A DNA stretch of 64,000 nucleotides, from contig JANQNQ010000014.1 of NCBI GenBank assembly GCA_028279515.1, positions 248,001 to 312,000 of the forward strand. Direction: 5' to 3'. A program made the translations under genes and the position numbers. This DNA is from Flavobacteriaceae bacterium. Its GTDB lineage: Bacteria > Bacteroidota > Bacteroidia > Flavobacteriales > Flavobacteriaceae. Shown piece after piece: positions 28,321-38,223 of the stretch (position 1 is the first letter of the stretch; every line of letters begins with the position of its first letter). The notes beneath the pieces were generated by a model. That model was not told the origin of the DNA and searched no databases. It saw only the letters and a list, made by a program, of their open reading frames with translations.

Positions 28321-30118
28321 TTCCGTTCATAAACTTTCGTTCAAGTTCGGCTTGGAATTCTTCCATCACAGGTTTCACTGTGCTCTCAGGAAGATCTGCA
28401 ATTCGGATATACATGAGTCCGTCAACGGCATTGTTAAAAAGCGGGTCTACGTTAAAGGCCACTACTTTTGCGTTCTGTTTGATGTATTTTTTGATCAATA
28501 CCGGAAGGCGTAATGCGCCCGGCTCGACCTCATCGATCAGCTTGTCAAACTTGTTCAGATCAGCTTCGGTAGAGTCAAAGATAAAGTCCTTGTCGGCATC
28601 CTTCAGCTTTACCTTAAAGTCCTTTTTCGGGCGAATGTATTGTGCTACATACGGATCCCAGTAATGCGACTTCATGAATTCGATCATCAACGACTTCGAA
28701 AAGTTCGAGAATTGATTACTGATGCTTACCCCACCGATAAGGTATTTATGTTCAGGATGTCTCAAAGTGGTATGTACGATGCCCTTCCACAGTAAAAACA
28801 GCGGCATGGGTTTTTGCTGATATTCCTTAATGATGAACGCGCGTCCCATTTCGATCGACTCGCTCATCATCTTATACAATTCTGGCTCAAAACGGAACAG
28901 GTCTTGTAAATAGAATCCGTCGATACCATGAGAAGCAAAGATCTTTGCGCCTAGCCCCATTCTATAGGCTCCGACGAGCATTTTTGCATTGTCGTCCCAA
29001 AGGAACATATGATGATAGTAGCGATCAAATGCGTCTAGATCGATCGACTGATTGGTCCCCTCTCCTACTTCTCTAAACGTAATCTCACGTAGCCTTCCTA
29101 TCTCTCTTAAGATGCTAGGCATTTCTTTAGCTTCGGCCAGAAACACTTCATAGTTTTTACTTTGAAGCAATCGGCAATCTGCTTGGCGAAGCTTTTCTAC
29201 TTCCTTTTCCATCATTTCACCAGAAACGGGTGTAATGATTTCTTCGGGAGTCTTTGGAATCTTTAAAGAGGAAGGCACCTTCTTTAAGATACTTTCTTTC
29301 TCGTATGGATTTGCCAGCATATAGGTCTTCTTTCTCAAGAATTCGGTAAAATCATCCAGATCTTCAAACTCCTCCTGCGAAGCGACATTGATCGGCTTTC
29401 CGATACGAACACGGATTACGCGATTTTTCTGTGTCAATAATTCTGACGGAAGCTTGGCAGTGCGAAAGGTATCACTGATTCTGGAGAGTCTGTAGAATAA
29501 GCGGCTGTTCTTTGCATGAAAATAGATGGGAACCACAGGCACCTTCGCCTTTTTAATCAATTTGATCGCTGCCTCTTCCCAAGGTTTGTCAACGATAAGC
29601 TTATCGTCTTTATAGGTTGAAACTTCGCCCGCCGGAAAAATTCCTAGCGGTCTACCCTCCTTCAAATGACGCATGCTCTGCATAAATCCAGACACGCTGC
29701 TCTTAGCTTCTTTGTGGTCCTCAAAAGGATTTACAGGCATTACATACGGGATAAGCGGTTCGATCCTGTGCAATAAGAAGTTGGCAATGATCTTGTAATC
29801 TGGGCGCTGCTCCATCATCAGTTTCAACAGCAAAATCCCATCTATACCCCCTAAAGGGTGGTTCGAAATTGTAATATAGGCGCCAGATTTTGGGAGTCGC
29901 TTGAGGTCTTCTTCAGGAATTTCAAAATTGATTTGAAACTCATTGAGAATTGCGTTCAGAAACTCAAGGTCTTCTAGGTGTTTATGCTTGTTGTAGATCT
30001 TGTTTAAGGTAGAAATCTTCAAGACCTTCATGAGGATCCATCCAATAAACGTTCCTATGAAGCCATATTTGTCAACTTTTATCGCTTTGGCAACTTCTTT
30101 TGAAGTAACTAATCCCAT
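28307..30118 (-). CDS. olsF: OlsF-like bifunctional acyltransferase (PlsC + GNAT)
   Basis: 603 residues from the ATG at 30118. The N-terminal part is a PlsC-type acyltransferase with HX4D-like SNHPLGGIDG and the substrate motif IFPAGEVSTY. The C-terminal part (about 320-500) is the hemolysin-like GNAT domain of OlsB, with LREITFREVGEG and GAYRMGLG. In described OlsF enzymes the C-terminal domain N-acylates ornithine and the N-terminal domain O-acylates the product, giving ornithine lipid; related proteins make glycine lipids. The amino acid used here cannot be told. Confidence 0.82.
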   Translation of the reverse strand: MGLVTSKEVAKAIKVDKYGFIGTFIGWILMKVLKISTLNKIYNKHKHLEDLEFLNAILNEFQINFEIPEEDLKRLPKSGAYITISNHPLGGIDGILLLKLMMEQRPDYKIIANFLLHRIEPLIPYVMPVNPFEDHKEAKSSVSGFMQSMRHLKEGRPLGIFPAGEVSTYKDDKLIVDKPWEEAAIKLIKKAKVPVVPIYFHAKNSRLFYRLSRISDTFRTAKLPSELLTQKNRVIRVRIGKPINVASQEEFEDLDDFTEFLRKKTYMLANPYEKESILKKVPSSLKIPKTPEEIITPVSGEMMEKEVEKLRQADCRLLQSKNYEVFLAEAKEMPSILREIGRLREITFREVGEGTNQSIDLDAFDRYYHHMFLWDDNAKMLVGAYRMGLGAKIFASHGIDGFYLQDLFRFEPELYKMMSESIEMGRAFIIKEYQQKPMPLFLLWKGIVHTTLRHPEHKYLIGGVSISNQFSNFSKSLMIEFMKSHYWDPYVAQYIRPKKDFKVKLKDADKDFIFDSTEADLNKFDKLIDEVEPGALRLPVLIKKYIKQNAKVVAFNVDPLFNNAVDGLMYIRIADLPESTVKPVMEEFQAELERKFMNGNADK

Positions 30119-30233
30119 TGGTTGTCTATTAGGCGAATTACAAATGTACACAAAAAAGGTTGACCAAATTTCATGTCAAAAAAAACAATCTGCAACCCCT
30201 TATAATGACGTCAATTAGGATTCTTTTGTTACA

Positions 30234-31484
30234 TTATTTGACCACCAATTGCACCGTTTCTTGGGTACGCTGCTCTAAGAGCACCTCTTTCCCGTTCTGC
30301 AGAGAAGCAATCGCCTTTTCGTCAAAATGCCGAATGGTGTACAGTGCTACATTTGTGTGATGAGTCACCTTGTACTTTGATTTCAAGGTGTTGATAAGCC
30401 CCTCTAACCCGTTGAACTTATTGTCCACACACACCGAAAAACTAATGGCCGAATTTTGAATGACGTCCACCTTCATTTTATGATCATGAAGTAGTTTAAA
30501 CACCTCACTGATATTGTCTTCAACAATGAACGAAAAATCCAGCGAAGACAACTTGATCAAAACCTGATCTTTCTTGACGATGAAGCAAGGTATTTCGGGA
30601 TGAATTCGCTTGCCTTTACTTACTGCCGTACCATCATTCTTTGGATTGAGGAAGGACTTCACATAGAGCGGAATTTCCTTTCGTTGCAGTGGTTGCAATG
30701 TTTTAGGGTGAATAACTGATGCTCCGTAAAATGCCAATTCGATAGCCTCGCGATAGGAGATCTGGTGCAGCAATTGCGCATTTTCAAAATAGCGCGGATC
30801 AGCGTTGAGAACTCCGGGAACATCTTTCCAAATGGTTACGCTTTCTGCGTTTAAACAGTAGGCGAAAATCGCTGCCGTATAGTCAGACCCTTCTCGACCC
30901 AATGTGGTTGTGAAATTATTTAGATCACTTCCTAAAAAGCCCTGGGTAATATTCAATTTCTTTCGATTGACGCGTTCAGAGATATTCTTCTGGGTCAATT
31001 CCCAATTGAGATTGGAATCGCGATAGTTATTGTCTGTCTTGATGAAATTTCGAACGTCCAACCATTCGTTGGTCATTCCGACTTCATTCAAATAAGCGCT
31101 GATAATGGTGGTAGATATCAATTCACCATAACAAACCACTTGGTCATATACAAAGCTGTAGTTAGGAGATTTATTCCAACTTAAAAAACCCTGCAATTCA
31201 TCAAAAAGAGCTTTGACCCTACCAAAGATCGGGTGTTTGTCATTTTGAAAAAGGTCGAGAAGAATTTCGTTGTGGTATTTGATGCGTTCATGGATAGAGG
31301 CCTGAAGACCTTCTTTGTTGTCAAAGTAGTTCTTGACGATGACCTCCATGGCATTGGTGGTCTTTCCCATGGCTGATACTACCACTAATGTATTTTCATG
31401 CCCCGTCTGTTGCAAGACACTCACCAAGTTCTTTACCCCGTCAGCATCTTTGACCGAGGCGCCTCCAAACTTAAAAATTCTCAT
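30234..31484 (-). CDS. Aspartate kinase
   Basis: First step of Lys/Thr/Met synthesis. The 416 residues have the kinase motifs MRIFKFGGASVKD and VVSAMGKTTNAM, GREGSDYTAA in the middle, and paired ACT domains at the C-terminus for feedback control. It is the monofunctional form with no homoserine dehydrogenase. It starts directly at the stop of the GNAT gene (no gap), so the two are cotranscribed. Confidence 0.92.
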   Translation of the reverse strand: MRIFKFGGASVKDADGVKNLVSVLQQTGHENTLVVVSAMGKTTNAMEVIVKNYFDNKEGLQASIHERIKYHNEILLDLFQNDKHPIFGRVKALFDELQGFLSWNKSPNYSFVYDQVVCYGELISTTIISAYLNEVGMTNEWLDVRNFIKTDNNYRDSNLNWELTQKNISERVNRKKLNITQGFLGSDLNNFTTTLGREGSDYTAAIFAYCLNAESVTIWKDVPGVLNADPRYFENAQLLHQISYREAIELAFYGASVIHPKTLQPLQRKEIPLYVKSFLNPKNDGTAVSKGKRIHPEIPCFIVKKDQVLIKLSSLDFSFIVEDNISEVFKLLHDHKMKVDVIQNSAISFSVCVDNKFNGLEGLINTLKSKYKVTHHTNVALYTIRHFDEKAIASLQNGKEVLLEQRTQETVQLVVK

Positions 31485-31967
31485 TTATTGTAGGTTTCTT
31501 AAATAGTTGTCAATTCCTTTTTCATCCAGCTGTACTACATCCCAATCACGCATCACATTGGCCCCTTTTCGCTCGTAAAAACGAATGGCACCTTCATTCC
31601 AATCGAGTACTTCCCACTGTATACGCTTAACGCCTTGTTGCTTTCCATATTTTACAACCTCGTTTAAAAGAGCGTCGCCGATACCCATTCCTCTGCAACG
31701 ATCGGTCACGATCAGGTCTTCTAAATGCACTACCGGACCTTTCCACGTTGAATATCTAGGATAGATCAGCGCCATTCCAACCACTTCATTCTTCACCTCA
31801 GCAACAAAGCAGTGAAACTTTTTTGTGTCGCCAAAACCGTCATTCACGAGCTGTTCGCGAGTGACTTCGACGGCATTTGGTTCCTTTTCAAAATCGGCTA
31901 ACTCCTGAATAAGAGCTAGTACCGCAGGCATGTCATCTTTGGTTGCTATTCTGATTGAAAATTCCAT
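31485..31967 (-). CDS. GNAT-family N-acetyltransferase (diamine acetyltransferase-like)
   Basis: 160 residues. The acetyl-CoA motif is DRCRGMGIGDALLNEVVKYG, followed by VLDWNEGAIRFYERKGANVM, as in spermidine/diamine acetyltransferases. The substrate is unproven. First gene of a two-gene unit with aspartate kinase. Confidence 0.88.
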   Translation of the reverse strand: MEFSIRIATKDDMPAVLALIQELADFEKEPNAVEVTREQLVNDGFGDTKKFHCFVAEVKNEVVGMALIYPRYSTWKGPVVHLEDLIVTDRCRGMGIGDALLNEVVKYGKQQGVKRIQWEVLDWNEGAIRFYERKGANVMRDWDVVQLDEKGIDNYLRNLQ

Positions 31968-32077
31968 GTTTCAAATGTAACAAAAAGTTAAATATGTAAG
32001 ATTGTTATTTTTTCCGAAAACGTTATAGTTTCACAAAAATATCGATATTTGTGACCGCAAACACAACTTTTCCAAAA

Positions 32078-33091
32078 ATGGCAAGAAAAAACCAGACGCT
32101 AGGGGAATTCATCATCGAAAATCAGTCGGAATTCATGTATTCTTCTGGTGAACTATCTAAGTTGATCAATGCGATACGACTTGCTGCCAAAGTAGTTAAC
32201 CACGAAGTAAATAAGGCAGGGCTCGTAGACATCTTAGGAACCGCAGGAGATACCAATGTGCAAGGAGAGGATCAACAAAAATTAGACGTTCTTGCTAATG
32301 AAAAATTCATTCAGACCTTAAAGAATCGTGAGATCGTTTGTGGGATTGCTTCTGAAGAAGAAGATCACTACATCTCGATAAACAGTCAGGACGAGAAACA
32401 TCAAAACAAGTATGTGGTGTTGATCGATCCCTTGGACGGATCCAGCAACATTGACGTTAATGTCTCTGTCGGAACTATCTTTTCTATCTATAGAAGAGTT
32501 ACCCCTACAGGCACACCCGTGACGATGGAAGATTTCCTCCAAGCTGGAAACCGCCAGGTGGCTGCAGGGTATATTATTTATGGTACTTCGACCATGTTGG
32601 TGTATACAACCGGACATGGAGTAAATGGTTTCACATTGAATCCAGCCATTGGCACCTTTTACCTTTCGCACCCGAACATGACCTTCCCCGAAACTGGAAA
32701 AATTTACTCGGTGAACGAAGGAAATTACATTCATTTTCCGCAGGGCGTAAAAGACTACATCAAGTATTGCCAAATGGAAGAAGGTGACCGTCCATATACC
32801 TCACGATATATTGGTTCGCTAGTCTCTGATTTTCACAGAAATATGATCAAGGGAGGTATTTACATGTATCCCAAAAGCTCTGTGGCTCAGGCAGGTAAGC
32901 TGAGACTTTTGTATGAGTGCAACCCTATGGCCTTTTTAGCAGAGCAAGCCAACGGCAAGGCAAGTGATGGAGAGGGCAGAATCTTAGATATTCAACCGAC
33001 CGAGCTTCATCAGCGTGTTCCCTTTTTCTGCGGAAGTAGGAAAATGGTGGAAAAAGCAGAGGAATTTATGCGCAAAGCGGGAAAACCGTAA
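32078..33091 (+). CDS. fbp: Fructose-1,6-bisphosphatase class I
   Basis: Gluconeogenic step from fructose 1,6-bisphosphate to fructose 6-phosphate. The ATG at 32078 gives 337 residues, the class I length; an in-frame GTG at 32051 is less likely. The metal-binding signature is [13 protein letters not shown], and ASEEEDHY and the C-terminal [13 protein letters not shown] are also typical. It stands alone, divergent from the aspartokinase unit. Confidence 0.96.
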   Translation: MARKNQTLGEFIIENQSEFMYSSGELSKLINAIRLAAKVVNHEVNKAGLVDILGTAGDTNVQGEDQQKLDVLANEKFIQTLKNREIVCGIASEEEDHYISINSQDEKHQNKYVVLIDPLDGSSNIDVNVSVGTIFSIYRRVTPTGTPVTMEDFLQAGNRQVAAGYIIYGTSTMLVYTTGHGVNGFTLNPAIGTFYLSHPNMTFPETGKIYSVNEGNYIHFPQGVKDYIKYCQMEEGDRPYTSRYIGSLVSDFHRNMIKGGIYMYPKSSVAQAGKLRLLYECNPMAFLAEQANGKASDGEGRILDIQPTELHQRVPFFCGSRKMVEKAEEFMRKAGKP

Positions 33092-33112
33092 CAAAAAACC
33101 TCTATTTTTTGC

Positions 33113-33120
33113 TATATTTG
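33113..33120 (+). promoter_or_regulatory. Bacteroidota -7 box for the small-GTPase operon
   Basis: TATATTTG, 24 bp before the first gene. No -33 TTTG is visible at the expected distance, so activation may be needed. Confidence 0.55.
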
Positions 33121-33144
33121 TCATAATCAGTATGATGAATATAT

Positions 33145-33507
33145 ATGGCCAAAAAGAATTCCATTGAAGAAACCCCTCAAAATGGTGCGATTGAAGATGC
33201 TTCTTCAAAGATCGAAGTAATTAAGAATCTGATCTTTGGAGAGAATATCCAGGAATACAATTCTGAGTTTGACAAGGTAAAGGAAGACATTCTTAGTAAG
33301 AAGAAACAGCTTGAAGACCTTATTGATGAAGTACGTTCAGAATTGATGCAAAGTATCGACTCACTTAGCACTGATATCAATATACGCATTACCGAATTAG
33401 AAAATTCGTTGGAAGAAAAGACCGATGACTTGAATGCCAAAAAAGTTGACAAAAAACTTTTAGGAAAACTTCTGGTAGATCTTGGGGAGAAGATCAGCGA
33501 AAAATAA
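33145..33507 (+). CDS. Coiled-coil protein of the small-GTPase operon
   Basis: 120 residues, almost wholly charged heptads (for example KVKEDILSKKKQLEDLIDEV and ITELENSLEEKTDDLNAK), with no signal peptide or membrane helix. Its start IEVIKNLIFGENIQEYNSEF resembles the start of the next protein (LSILKDILLTDDREYAEAIQ), which suggests a shared docking motif. It is the first of four tightly packed genes. Function unknown. Confidence 0.75.
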   Translation: MAKKNSIEETPQNGAIEDASSKIEVIKNLIFGENIQEYNSEFDKVKEDILSKKKQLEDLIDEVRSELMQSIDSLSTDINIRITELENSLEEKTDDLNAKKVDKKLLGKLLVDLGEKISEK

Positions 33508-33533
33508 AACTTTCCACTTTATAGCGTTTGTTG

Positions 33534-34361
33534 ATGAATGAAGCCGATAAATTATCGATTTTAAAGGATATTTTACTCACGGACGATCGTGAGTACGCTG
33601 AGGCCATTCAGGATAGAATCAAAACCCTTGAAAATATCCTCAATCAACGTTATGAACTCTCTGAACGTGTAGACCCGATTGTAGAAGAACAGCTTCGAGA
33701 TTACACCAAAAGTATCCCAGACACCTTGGGCCCTACTATCACAAAAGCTTTGCAACAACAGATCAAGGAATCTCAAGACCAAGTGGTCGAGGCACTGTAC
33801 CCGATCATGGGTAAGATGATCAAGAAGTATATTGCCCAAGAACTGAAGCTATTATCTGAGCGTATTAACAGACAACTTGAAGACAGTTTAACCGCCAAGG
33901 GATGGAAGCGACGCTTTAGAGCTTGGTTTGGTGGTGTTAAAGAAGAAGAATTGATCTTAAGCGAGCTTACAAAGCCCGAAGTACAGCAGGTCTTGATCAT
34001 CGAAAAAGATTCTGGCATACTTATTGGAAGTTTCAGTCGGACAGAGACGATAGATAAAGACATGATCTCAGGTATGCTCACAGCTATTAAGAGTTTCGTA
34101 GAAGACGCCTTTAATCAGAAAGGGCAAAATCTAGAACTTATCGAATACGAACTGTACAACATCCACATACAGAATTTTATCACATATTATGTTGCGGTGG
34201 TTGTATCAGGGAGCTTTACCACAGAGTACAAGAACAAATTGCAAAATATTATTTTTGATTTCTCAGAAAACTTCTTAAAATTACTATCTTATTCTAGCGA
34301 TATCGACCAAAAAATAATTGCAGACGAATTAACTTACTATTTCGATAATGAAGACCTCTAA
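33534..34361 (+). CDS. OmpA-associated N-terminal module protein, possible GTPase partner
   Basis: 275 residues from the ATG at 33534. It begins with a helical LLTDD-type motif, continues with ALYPIMGKMIKKYIAQELK and KGWKRRFRAW, and ends with a mixed alpha/beta domain (VLIIEKDSGILIGSFSRTET, DMISGMLTAIKSFVEDAF, YYVAVVVSGSF). From memory, the same module stands before OmpA domains in large proteins of proteobacteria and cyanobacteria; here it stands alone, without an OmpA domain. The last domain has the rhythm of a longin/roadblock-type GTPase-binding fold, which is inference. It overlaps the GTPase gene by 14 bp. Confidence 0.65.
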   Translation: MNEADKLSILKDILLTDDREYAEAIQDRIKTLENILNQRYELSERVDPIVEEQLRDYTKSIPDTLGPTITKALQQQIKESQDQVVEALYPIMGKMIKKYIAQELKLLSERINRQLEDSLTAKGWKRRFRAWFGGVKEEELILSELTKPEVQQVLIIEKDSGILIGSFSRTETIDKDMISGMLTAIKSFVEDAFNQKGQNLELIEYELYNIHIQNFITYYVAVVVSGSFTTEYKNKLQNIIFDFSENFLKLLSYSSDIDQKIIADELTYYFDNEDL

Positions 34362-34836
34362 AAAAATTGTACTCCTCGGACACTTCGGTGTTGGCAAGTC
34401 ATCCCTCATTAGACGTTTTGTAGAAAACACATTCACAGAAGATTATAAGGTGACCATTGGCGTACATATCCTAAAAAAGGATGTCAAGGTTGAAGACGAT
34501 ACAGTTTCGTTGATCATTTGGGACCTCGAGGGTACCGATGACATTAAACAAGTGCGAAGCTCATATCTTCTTGGCACCCATGGATTTATTTATGTTTTCG
34601 ACAGCTCTAGGCCTTCAACCTTCGAGAACATCAATGAAGAAATTGCTTTTATAGAACAAGAATACAATCCGCCTAAATTACAAGTGGTCGGAAATAAAGT
34701 GGATTTGGTCGATCTAAAGAAATTGAAAAGTATCATCAAAGAAAATGGATTTAGATGTGACTATCTTACTAGTGCAAAAAATGGAGACAATGTAAATGAG
34801 ATGTTTTCAGAGCTGGCAAAAGATCTTATCCTATGA
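34348..34836 (+). CDS. Ras-superfamily small GTPase
   Basis: 162 residues containing every G motif: G1 GHFGVGKSS (11-19), G2 Thr36, G3 WDLEG (58-62), G4 NKVD (116-119), G5 SAK (142-144). The residue after G3 Gly62 is Thr63, in the place of Ras Gln61, as in Rap proteins, so intrinsic hydrolysis may be slow and need a partner. There is no C-terminal lipidation Cys. It overlaps both neighbours (14 bp and 4 bp), so equal production with the module protein and the kinase is likely. Confidence 0.92.
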   Translation: MKTSKKIVLLGHFGVGKSSLIRRFVENTFTEDYKVTIGVHILKKDVKVEDDTVSLIIWDLEGTDDIKQVRSSYLLGTHGFIYVFDSSRPSTFENINEEIAFIEQEYNPPKLQVVGNKVDLVDLKKLKSIIKENGFRCDYLTSAKNGDNVNEMFSELAKDLIL

Positions 34837-36359
34837 CTACACTAGCTAACTATAAGAAATCCTACTTAGAACCTCGAGTACAGTTTATTGTACTCAATGA
34901 AGAGGGCACCGTATTAGACAGTGACCAAGTGCTTTTTTCGGTTAAGAAAAACAAAGCTATCGGTGACTTCCACCCTTTTTTTCATGGTTTATCTGAATTG
35001 TTGAAAACCAAAAATGAAGAAATTGCCTTCTCATGTGTTCACCTCGATGTTGACAATGATCAATATATTTCGGACATCACGATCAAAACCTTTGACAAAG
35101 GGGAACCTCTGATCATGATCCATGACCTGACCGAGCACTACAATGCGTATCAAAAGCTAGCGCAATCGCGAAACGAGTCAGTAATCAATTCTGAAATATT
35201 GGCTATCAAACACCATCAACTTCAGGAAAAAGAAGCTTTCAAGAATCAATTTATTGCCAATTTCAGCCATGAGATTCGCAATCCGTTGACAGGGATCATT
35301 GCCTTTACCAATATCATTGAAAAGACCCCTTTATCAACTGAACAAAAGGATTACATCGAAGTAATCAAATCATCTGGAAACGACTTGAAGTCTATCTTAG
35401 ATGACATTCTATATATTTCGAAGATCGAGGCTGGTAAAATTGATATCAAGGAAGAACTCGTCGACTTGCATAAGCTATTAGATGTCGTTGAATTCACATA
35501 TCAGACCAAGACCAAGCTTCACAAACTGGAATTCTTCTTCAATGTGGATGAAAAGGTTCCTCAGTTTGTCTATGCAGACCCAACACGTTTAAAACAAGTG
35601 ATCGTTAATCTGATCGAAAACGCGTTGAAGTTTACAAAAAGAGGAAGCATTACTGTCAACGTCGGATTGAATCAAAAAAGAGCCAATAAGGTCAACTTGA
35701 AATTTGAGGTAGTTGATACCGGAATTGGCATTCCTAAAGAAAAACAAGAAGAAATCTTCAGAAGTTTTACGCAGGGACATGATGTAAACAAATATAAAGG
35801 AACGGGTCTGGGACTCGCCATCGTTAAGAATCTTTTGGAACTCATGGGTACCGACATCGCTATCGAAAGTGAACCAAAAATGGGGTCTACGTTCCATTTC
35901 AACATCAACCTTAAATATCCATTGAATAAACGTGAGCTTGACCTTCCAGAAGAAGAGCAGTCTTACAAAAAGAAGAAAACACCAAAGAAGTACAGTATTC
36001 TTCTAGCCGAAGATCTCGAGATCAATCAGATGATCGTTTTAAAGATGCTGGCTGCCGAAGGGAATTTCTATTTAGATATTCTAAGTAATGGTGACGAAGT
36101 CATGAACACCGTTATGAGCAATGAGTACGACTTGATCCTAATGGATATCAAATTACCAGGCATTAACGGAGTTGAACTCGCCAAGGCCATCAGACAAGCA
36201 CCTTCAAAAGAAATAAAGAAAACGCCTATTGTGGCCATTACTGCCAACACACATCCCGATGAACTTAAAATCTACAAAAAAGCAGGCATCAACGATGTGA
36301 TCGAAAAACCTTTTGACGAAAAGACCTTACTCAAAAAAGTATATAAGAATCTTAAATAA
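34833..36359 (+). CDS. Soluble hybrid histidine kinase
   Basis: 508 residues with no transmembrane helix. A PAS-like N-terminus (about 12-105), HisKA with His146 in NFSHEIRNPLTG, HATPase with NLIENALKFT, DTGIGIP and GTGLGLAIVKNL, then a receiver (about 385-508) with acid pocket E393/D394, phospho-acceptor Asp438 in LILMDIKLPG and Lys492. The start ATG overlaps the GTPase stop (ATGA). The GTPase or the module protein is the obvious candidate input. No output regulator is encoded next to it. Confidence 0.93.
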   Translation: MTTLANYKKSYLEPRVQFIVLNEEGTVLDSDQVLFSVKKNKAIGDFHPFFHGLSELLKTKNEEIAFSCVHLDVDNDQYISDITIKTFDKGEPLIMIHDLTEHYNAYQKLAQSRNESVINSEILAIKHHQLQEKEAFKNQFIANFSHEIRNPLTGIIAFTNIIEKTPLSTEQKDYIEVIKSSGNDLKSILDDILYISKIEAGKIDIKEELVDLHKLLDVVEFTYQTKTKLHKLEFFFNVDEKVPQFVYADPTRLKQVIVNLIENALKFTKRGSITVNVGLNQKRANKVNLKFEVVDTGIGIPKEKQEEIFRSFTQGHDVNKYKGTGLGLAIVKNLLELMGTDIAIESEPKMGSTFHFNINLKYPLNKRELDLPEEEQSYKKKKTPKKYSILLAEDLEINQMIVLKMLAAEGNFYLDILSNGDEVMNTVMSNEYDLILMDIKLPGINGVELAKAIRQAPSKEIKKTPIVAITANTHPDELKIYKKAGINDVIEKPFDEKTLLKKVYKNLK

Positions 36360-36391
36360 AAAAAGGCCGAGTGATCACTCGGCCTTTTTCT
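36357..36391. terminator. Bidirectional terminator
   Basis: A perfect palindrome GGCCGAGTGATCACTCGGCC flanked by an A run and a T run. It ends the kinase operon on plus and the TerB-like gene on minus. Confidence 0.9.
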
Positions 36392-36414
36392 TTATAGCAT
36401 TCAGATAGTTTTGC

Positions 36415-36846
36415 CTATCTGTTCATTGTTTTGATTCCTTCGGCAAACGTATCAAAGTCCACTTCTTCCTTTACCAACGTTAGTGCCTTGTCTACAATAT
36501 ACTTGGCATTTTCAGTTCTAAAACCAAGACCAACAACCAATCTTCCTAAAATAGTAGGTTGGTTTTCACCCAATTGATTGTCTACAACAACCATACGTGC
36601 TAAGTCGAACAAACGCTCTAAGCGTCTTTCATAGCTTGTTGGAGGATTGATCGCGTGCGAAGCGTAGTTCTTCAAGATCTCTTTATAATCTGTCTCAGAG
36701 ATGTCCAAGTTTCTAGCCAATCGGTCCAAGAAGGCCTTTTCTTCATCTGTTATAACTCCGTCACTCATTGCCACACGTACGATGGCAGCAAAATGACTTT
36801 GATTTCTTTGACGAAATCCACTATCAAATAAGTCTGATATTGACAT
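36415..36846 (-). CDS. TerB-like (tellurite-resistance/DjlA-type) helical protein
   Basis: 143 residues from the ATG at 36846. The core HFAAIVRVAMSDGVITDEEKAFLDRLARNL is the TerB signature with its acidic metal-binding loop. Soluble; function unknown. It stands alone on the minus strand between two plus-strand genes. Confidence 0.85.
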   Translation of the reverse strand: MSISDLFDSGFRQRNQSHFAAIVRVAMSDGVITDEEKAFLDRLARNLDISETDYKEILKNYASHAINPPTSYERRLERLFDLARMVVVDNQLGENQPTILGRLVVGLGFRTENAKYIVDKALTLVKEEVDFDTFAEGIKTMNR

Positions 36847-37026
36847 AATATTCAAATTTTTGCAGCGCAAAGATAACCATTCCTAAAGGCTTTTAAAATC
36901 AAAACGCATTCTTTTTTCTGCATTGTTTTACAACCCAGCGGTTTTTACTTTTTGCCACCAGAAATCAAAGCGTTAAAATTGACCAAAAACAACTTTCTGT
37001 TTTCACTTTTATCGTAAATTCGATGC

Positions 37027-38172
37027 ATGCTTTCTCATCAAAAACACCTGTTCAGCCTTCCTGATGACATTACCTATTTGAACGGAGCCTATATGGGTCC
37101 GCAACTCAAAAGTGTCGAAGCTGTTGGCATAGAAAATTTAAAAAGGAAGAACCATCCGTTCGCCATAACTCCTGAAGATTTTTTCACGGAGCGAAAAATA
37201 CTAAAAGAACGATTTGCACAGCTAATTGAAGCTCGCGACTATCAAAACATCGCTATCGTTCCTTCGGTTTCCTACGGAATCGCCAACGCTGCTAATAATG
37301 TGTCGTTGAAGAAAGAGGATGAAATCGTGTTGGTCGATGAACAATTTCCCAGCAATGTATACATCTGGAAACGTCTTGCTGAAGCCAAAGGAGCCACGAT
37401 AAAAGTAATCACTCCACCAGCTGACTTCGTGGATCGAGGCAAACGTTGGAACGACTTCATCTTAGACGCTATCAATTCAAAAACGGCCGTCGTATCCATG
37501 CCGCAAGTGCATTGGGCCGATGGAACTCTCTTTGACCTGAAGGCCATTCGAGAGAAAACGAAAAGTGTAAATGCCATGCTCATTATCGATGGAACACAGA
37601 GCGTTGGGGCCTTTCCTTTTTCGGTCTCAGAGATTGAACCCGATGCGTTGGTATGCGGTGGCTACAAATGGTTGCTAGGCCCCTACTCTTTGGGAGTCGC
37701 CTATTATAGCGATGCTTTCAACGACGGACTTCCTATCGAAGACAATTGGATGAATCGTCTACACAGTGAAGATTTCAATAACCTAGTGAACTATCAGGAT
37801 CAGTTTCAGGCGAAAGCTGGAAGATACTCGGTTGGTGAATCGAGTAATTTTGTCCTTACCCCAATGTTGATCAGATCCATCGAACAACTGCTCGAATGGA
37901 AACCCGAGAACATTCAGTCGTATTGCCAAGCCATCGCTGGCGAAGCCCTTCAGCATATAAAAGAAAAAGGCTGCTTTATCGAAGAGGAAAAATACCGCTC
38001 GCATCACCTCTTTGGCATCTATTTACCCGATCATTTGGACATCGATGTCATCAAACAACGTCTTATCGATAACAAGGTTTTCGTATCCTATAGAGGAAAA
38101 GCCATTCGTATTTCGGTCAACGTCTACAACACAAAAGAAGACCTCGCTAAATTGGTGAATTGCATACGTTAA
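37027..38172 (+). CDS. Aminotransferase class V-fold PLP enzyme
   Basis: 381 residues. The PLP lysine is in CGGYKWLLGPYS; the Asp in LIIDGTQSVGAFPF and VSMPQVHWADGTLFD are family features of class V enzymes such as cysteine desulfurases and kynureninase-like proteins. It has no conserved active-site Cys loop typical of SufS, so a cysteine desulfurase is not indicated. The substrate is unknown. Confidence 0.88.
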   Translation: MLSHQKHLFSLPDDITYLNGAYMGPQLKSVEAVGIENLKRKNHPFAITPEDFFTERKILKERFAQLIEARDYQNIAIVPSVSYGIANAANNVSLKKEDEIVLVDEQFPSNVYIWKRLAEAKGATIKVITPPADFVDRGKRWNDFILDAINSKTAVVSMPQVHWADGTLFDLKAIREKTKSVNAMLIIDGTQSVGAFPFSVSEIEPDALVCGGYKWLLGPYSLGVAYYSDAFNDGLPIEDNWMNRLHSEDFNNLVNYQDQFQAKAGRYSVGESSNFVLTPMLIRSIEQLLEWKPENIQSYCQAIAGEALQHIKEKGCFIEEEKYRSHHLFGIYLPDHLDIDVIKQRLIDNKVFVSYRGKAIRISVNVYNTKEDLAKLVNCIR

Positions 38173-38177
38173 TCCTA

Positions 38178-38208
38178 TTTTGAAAGCTGAGCAGAGTATG
38201 TATCTTTG
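38178..38208 (+). promoter_or_regulatory. Promoter of mfd (-33 TTTG, -7 TATCTTTG)
   Basis: TTTG at 38179-38182, 18 bp, then TATCTTTG at 38201-38208, a full match to the Bacteroidota promoter. Transcription would begin near 38215, which rules out a translation start at the TTG at 38206 and supports the GTG at 38224 with a very short leader. Confidence 0.75.
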
Positions 38209-38223
38209 CACAAACTTTTTTAC

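Noticed and set aside
38206-38223. Earlier TTG start for mfd
   Set aside because: It lies inside the -7 promoter box TATCTTTG, upstream of the predicted transcription start.
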